A DNA stretch of 64,000 nucleotides from Balanoglossus misakiensis (taxonomy: Eukaryota; Hemichordata): NCBI GenBank assembly GCA_040954595.2, contig CM082587.2:1550001-1614000 (forward strand). Direction: 5' to 3'. The notes under the pieces were generated by a model that worked only from the letters and a program-made list of their open reading frames with translations, ran no database searches and was not told the origin of the DNA. Each line of letters starts with the position of its first letter. Within the stretch, counting starts at the first letter, position 1. Of the stretch, positions 60,441-64,000 are shown piece after piece. A program made the position numbers and the translations under genes.

Positions 60441-61942
60441 ATCACTCCTATCTATATTGTAAACTACAGTCCCTCCACTGTATACAAACCAAGGGTCCCA
60501 ACTCAGACAAAATCCACCAGAAACATGACTACTACCATCATCAGTGTCCTGGCAGGGCCAACTATTGATCAAATACCAGCTTATGAGCAGTTAATCAATG
60601 GCTATCAGATGTACAGTTAAGCTGTTAATGAGTGAAAATTGATTTTACAGCTAAATTAGTCTGATCATAAACCCTGGGTGAACTGAACAAATATCTACAC
60701 TGAAAAACTAATCAAACAGCAAAACTCAATGATCTATTTTATTTTGTCATGACTAATTACTTTCTTTTTCATGATGTTGCTGTTAGAACACAGGGTAATC
60801 ATGGCAGTACTCTAAAACAAGAATATGTGCATAATAAATTCATACCCCTATGTGTAAATTGTATAGCTGGTTTTGTGTGAACTGAATTTCCTTATTGAAC
60901 ACCAGAATGCATTGCATGTCTACTCTGGCTACAGGACACCTAACTCTATGTGGCTTGTAATGGCCCTACTTTACACATTCACTTATTCAAATTCTTGTCA
61001 AAAGGCAGCTGTAACCAAGACAATGGAGCTCTGATTTCAGCCACTCTTCACAAATTTCATTTGCATAACAGCAGTACTACTTACTGAAAGAATTCACACC
61101 CCTTTCAAAACAACTACATATCACATTTTTTCTTATATACCTTTAAGTTCCTAATAGACAGACGCAGTCTATGGCTTCACAGCATTGGTTACAATTACAA
61201 TGTAGATGTACATTTCACAACAAAGTACCGCTACATTGTAGACTTGTCAGTTTCCGGGTTCGTGTTGAAAACGCTCGAAATAAACAACGTCACTCTCAGA
61301 GAAACTGACACCGACAGCCTGAGTGAAAATCTTAATATATAAATTGCCGTCATCTTTGGAAATCAACCTACTGGCAATCTTCACCACCTCGTTGACACTA
61401 CAGTCTATATCTCATTCATAAAATGCAAACGCACCAACGTAGCGTTGTCAATGTTAGAAATAAATACTAACCACAAACAAAGCTAACACAAGGTAGGTTT
61501 ATTGAAAACGGATTTTAATACGGTGGATAATAACTAGTACCTATAGTTAATATTACACAAAAATGTCGATGTTTCAATCTCTCCATGGTTGGTTTTGTAC
61601 CCAGGATTCGTTGAATGCAAATTATACCCGCATATTATCCATACGGTACAGGCAGCTGACAGATACCAAAAATATTGTGTACCGGTCATCGTCGGTGGAA
61701 ATGTACATTGTCAATATTAATACTTGGAAAAAAATTAAAAATACCTCGAAAAGCGTGCGGTAAGGACGAGAATTTGACGCACAACTGTACTATTTCCGGG
61801 AAACATTATGATCGGAACCACTTTGTATATCGGGGTTTTATCCCACGGAGCAGACGATCATTCAATTTAAGCATATATATAGTACACATATGTACACCAC
61901 CATTGGGCACTTAATTTTTTTAAGTATGGGTTCTGTACTTAC

Positions 61943-62054
61943 GTTTAACCGGTACACCTTCAGTGGAATGGCCTGGTATATTCAGAAGTATAGTAGTTAC
62001 AATAAGTATAGTCAGAACAATCTTCGAGGCCATTTTCTTCGTAAAATTATCCAT
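61943..62054 (-). CDS. Signal-peptide first exon of an unidentified gene
   Basis: The ATG at 62054 has a weak context; the in-frame ATG at 62033 is strong (AAAATGG). From there the exon encodes MASKIVLTILIVTTILLN, a typical signal peptide, then a short polar stretch ending EGVPVK, and stops in phase 1 at a consensus donor GTAAGT (61937-61942). Upstream on this strand is a perfect CRE. Downstream exons were not found in 46-61.9 kb. It could be the start of a secreted or membrane protein, or a remote alternative first exon of NPDC1, whose exon 2 also begins in phase 1. Confidence 0.5.
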
Positions 62055-63300
62055 ACATTCCACGTATCAATGATGTTCACAATCGTTGTGCCTAGGCCTC
62101 CATGATAGTCCTCTGACGTCAGGATGTATACAGTGGAATTATGGGTAAATGTTAATAGCTGAAGAGACAGACGTCACGACCACCTGTGAAGGTGGACATA
62201 ACTTAATAACGATATTAATTTAACAATATTTTATCATTCCATTGTTAACACGATTTCAATTTGCGCAGTGAAAGCGAAATTATCCTAATAAATATATGTT
62301 TCAGTTACGGAACTTCACTGGTTCATATATATCACCTATCTATTCACATTAACATGTACATGTAATTAGGTATATACATGTACGCCTGACATGTACGTCA
62401 TAAACAACGTATAACTTCCTTTCACAAATTTGCTTTTTGTTGCTTCAGCCATCAATACATTGATCTAGCTTCATGTATCCTTCTCCGCAAGCTCAGAGCG
62501 TCACCATCATGTCATAAGCAAAGCGTCAACTAAAGGTGGCGTAGTACGATGCCATGGACTCGATCACAAATGATACTTGGACTTTGCATTTCTTAAAGAA
62601 TTCGAAAGCATCTTACGCATTGAAGATGAAACGGCAACTCCAACACTTCAATATCACAACGTCATCCATGTAATGCACTTTTTCTGAAGCAAATAGGGAT
62701 GCTAAAAATCGAACAACTTCCCCTTTTTAACATTTTATAAAGGTAAAGAACGTGAATACCAGTATACGTACATCTATCCAATTGTTGTCACATAGGCATA
62801 TAGCAAACTTTCTGAAGAGGAAAGGGTATGCGAAATTTCAGTTACTGAAATAGTACTGTCCCTTAAATTAGTGAGAATAAGTGAAAACAGACAAGTTTGT
62901 AAACCAGAAATCAAGAAAAAAAGTGAAATTTATAATTTACATTTACGTGAACTCTGAGGTTCAACACTATAAGCACATCGTGATCAGATGATTTTCTCTG
63001 GGTCGTATATAATGGGACTGCTGTGTTTTTAATCAATACGAATACAAATACAAACGGCTGTAATAATAGAAATCGGATGGTAAAAATAACTATAAGGAAA
63101 GTAGTAACAGAACAGGGCAAGGTCCGGGTTCATCTTATGGGCGTGGGCTACAGCGCCATCAAACGATTTCGTTTATTATTACTTTGTTCATCACCATTAC
63201 GAAAACTCATTTGTTAGTGTGTCAGTCTTGCTTTCCATAAAATGTACTCAATTTTGTTAGCTGGGGGAAAGATTTTCAGAAAAACGATATTCCTCCCATC
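62055..63300. other. Intergenic region with CRE promoter elements
   Basis: It separates the signal-peptide exon (transcribed leftward) from the 3' end of the ChaC gene. Beyond the CRE-like sites near 62114 and 62169 I see no genes. Confidence 0.5.
62114..62121 (-). promoter_or_regulatory. Perfect CRE (TGACGTCA)
   Basis: An 8-base palindromic cAMP-response element about 60 bases upstream of the ATG at 62054. A second site, TGACGTCT on the minus strand, lies at 62169-62176. CREs this close to a start are common in neuroendocrine promoters. Confidence 0.5.
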
Positions 63301-63312
63301 CTTTCAATGAAA

Positions 63313-63318
63313 TTTATT
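63313..63318 (-). terminator. Poly(A) signal of the ChaC gene
   Basis: AATAAA on the minus strand about 111 bases after the stop codon at 63429. Confidence 0.55.
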
Positions 63319-63428
63319 ACCGTATCATATTTCATTCACATATTTAATCAATAATTTTGAAATCAATATCAGTCATCGACAAATGGTTTGCACTCGTCTC
63401 TACAGTACATCTGAAATCTTGCAGTCGA

Positions 63429-63818
63429 TTACGATTTGTCTGTAGAAGATTTTGTCTCTTGGCATTCCTTAACAAGATTTTCCAGGCTGAATAAATATGG
63501 ATCTTCCCTTTCTGCTTCTTCCCGGATGAATTCAGCAAGCTTGAAAACATACTCGTCATTTCTCATCCCTGTCGTACCAACTGATTCCGCAATTACTTTG
63601 GCTGTGTTGTCTATCTTTTCAGGGCCTACATACTGTATCATATAGATACCATCTCTTGTTGCCACATTGTACACAGAGACTTCGAACGGGTGTTGACTTT
63701 CATCTTTGGGATAAAAAGTTGTCTTCACTGGAGGGTGAAGCTCTCTCTTCATGAGGTGTCCAAGAACATCTTGCGACTTGTCCTCTTCCAACTTGTATGC
63801 CACACCCCAAACCTCGCT
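63429..63818 (-). CDS. ChaC-like gamma-glutamylcyclotransferase, last exon (5' partial)
   Basis: 130 codons including TAA at 63429-63431, after the acceptor TTTTTTTTCAG (phase 0). It matches the C-terminal two thirds of the ChaC family: SEVWGVAYKL, a KREL segment holding the Glu that aligns with the catalytic Glu of CHAC proteins, TTFYPKD, YVGPEKID, then TGMRNDEYVFKLAEFIRE and LFSLENLVKE. Family knowledge: these cytosolic enzymes cleave glutathione to 5-oxoproline and Cys-Gly. The N-terminal GYGSL substrate loop would lie on exons to the right of the window. CHAC1 and CHAC2 types cannot be told apart here. The intron beyond 63819 happens to stay open in the same frame, which makes the raw ORF look longer than the exon. 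Confidence 0.9.
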   Translation of the reverse strand, partial: SEVWGVAYKLEEDKSQDVLGHLMKRELHPPVKTTFYPKDESQHPFEVSVYNVATRDGIYMIQYVGPEKIDNTAKVIAESVGTTGMRNDEYVFKLAEFIREEAEREDPYLFSLENLVKECQETKSSTDKS

Positions 63819-64000
63819 CTGAAAAAAAATGTTTTTCGATTCTAAAATGACAATAGGGTAACTGGAAATAGGGATATCAAAATGGCATGTGCTATGCACA
63901 ACAATACCCTTTGTTTCTCTTTTGTTTCTCAATATAAAACAGTTCCGTGCACACACGAAGCTGGTCTCTTGTTCATATGAAAGAGTCACACGCAAAACTG
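63819..64000. other. Intron of the ChaC gene, running off the window
   Basis: It follows the last exon's acceptor with a long T tract (seen as A on the + strand). No second ChaC exon is visible before the window ends. Confidence 0.6.

Larger units (their letters stand above)
46040..61900. other. Long stretch without a confident gene
   Basis: No exon chain that I can support on either strand. It is either intergenic or the first intron of the gene that starts at 62.0 kb. It holds an AACG microsatellite (48757), three strong hairpins (49519, 50968, 51928), ACATGTAC-type palindromes (around 55855-55872) and a GC-rich segment with a C run (60181-60440). Confidence 0.55.

Noticed and set aside
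1-64000. tRNA, rRNA and CRISPR signals
   Set aside because: I found no T-loop GGTTCGA block in a plausible cloverleaf, no rRNA-like segment and no spaced direct repeats of CRISPR type. The satellite has no unique spacers.

Overview
The window is animal (bilaterian invertebrate) nuclear DNA. Genes are split into short exons with GT-AG introns, coding density is low, and the sequence is AT-rich with microsatellites and a tandem satellite. Paraoxonase, NPDC1, a ChaC-type enzyme and a shuffled LDLa/WAP/thyroglobulin-1 protein fit a marine invertebrate, perhaps a deuterostome, but nothing here fixes the species. All gene models were spliced by eye from splice sites, reading phase and domain motifs.

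Layout: (1) 1-940 is an 87/88-bp tandem satellite inside an intron of the next gene. (2) 974-2722 (+) holds the last six exons of a paraoxonase/arylesterase, with calcium ligands and His dyad intact; its 5' exons lie outside the window. (3) 3047-11616 (-) is a complete 24-exon gene for a secreted protein of 916 aa: signal peptide, thyroglobulin type-1 domain, WAP domain, then 21 LDL-receptor class A modules. Eight modules have lost exactly cysteines 1 and 3, which form one disulfide. Genes 2 and 3 are convergent. (4) 11.7-18 kb is intergenic, with weak ORFs and microsatellites. (5) 18078-18737 (+) is a two-exon candidate gene for an 83-aa secreted peptide with a twin CX3C pattern; I do not recognise it. 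(6) 19.1-20.5 kb carries a 212-bp tandem duplication. (7) 23688-45183 (-) is an NPDC1 (cab-1 type) homologue with eight exons and a 272-aa type I membrane protein. Its introns contain a phase-matched alternative first exon (36.4 kb), an alternative last exon with a second NPLF motif (27.9 kb) and a possible 48-nt cassette exon (29.4 kb). (8) 46-62 kb is mostly non-coding, with hairpins and simple repeats; at 62.0 kb (-) there is a signal-peptide first exon just downstream of a perfect CRE. (9) 63429-63818 (-) is the last exon of a ChaC-like gamma-glutamylcyclotransferase that continues past the right edge.

The genes have no evident shared pathway: a lactonase/arylesterase, an extracellular multidomain binding or protease-inhibitor-like protein, a candidate secreted peptide, a neuronal membrane protein and a glutathione-turnover enzyme. 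The most novel leads are the paired-cysteine loss in the LDLa protein, the twin-CX3C peptide, the alternative ends of NPDC1, and many RFX X-box-like sites around NPDC1.
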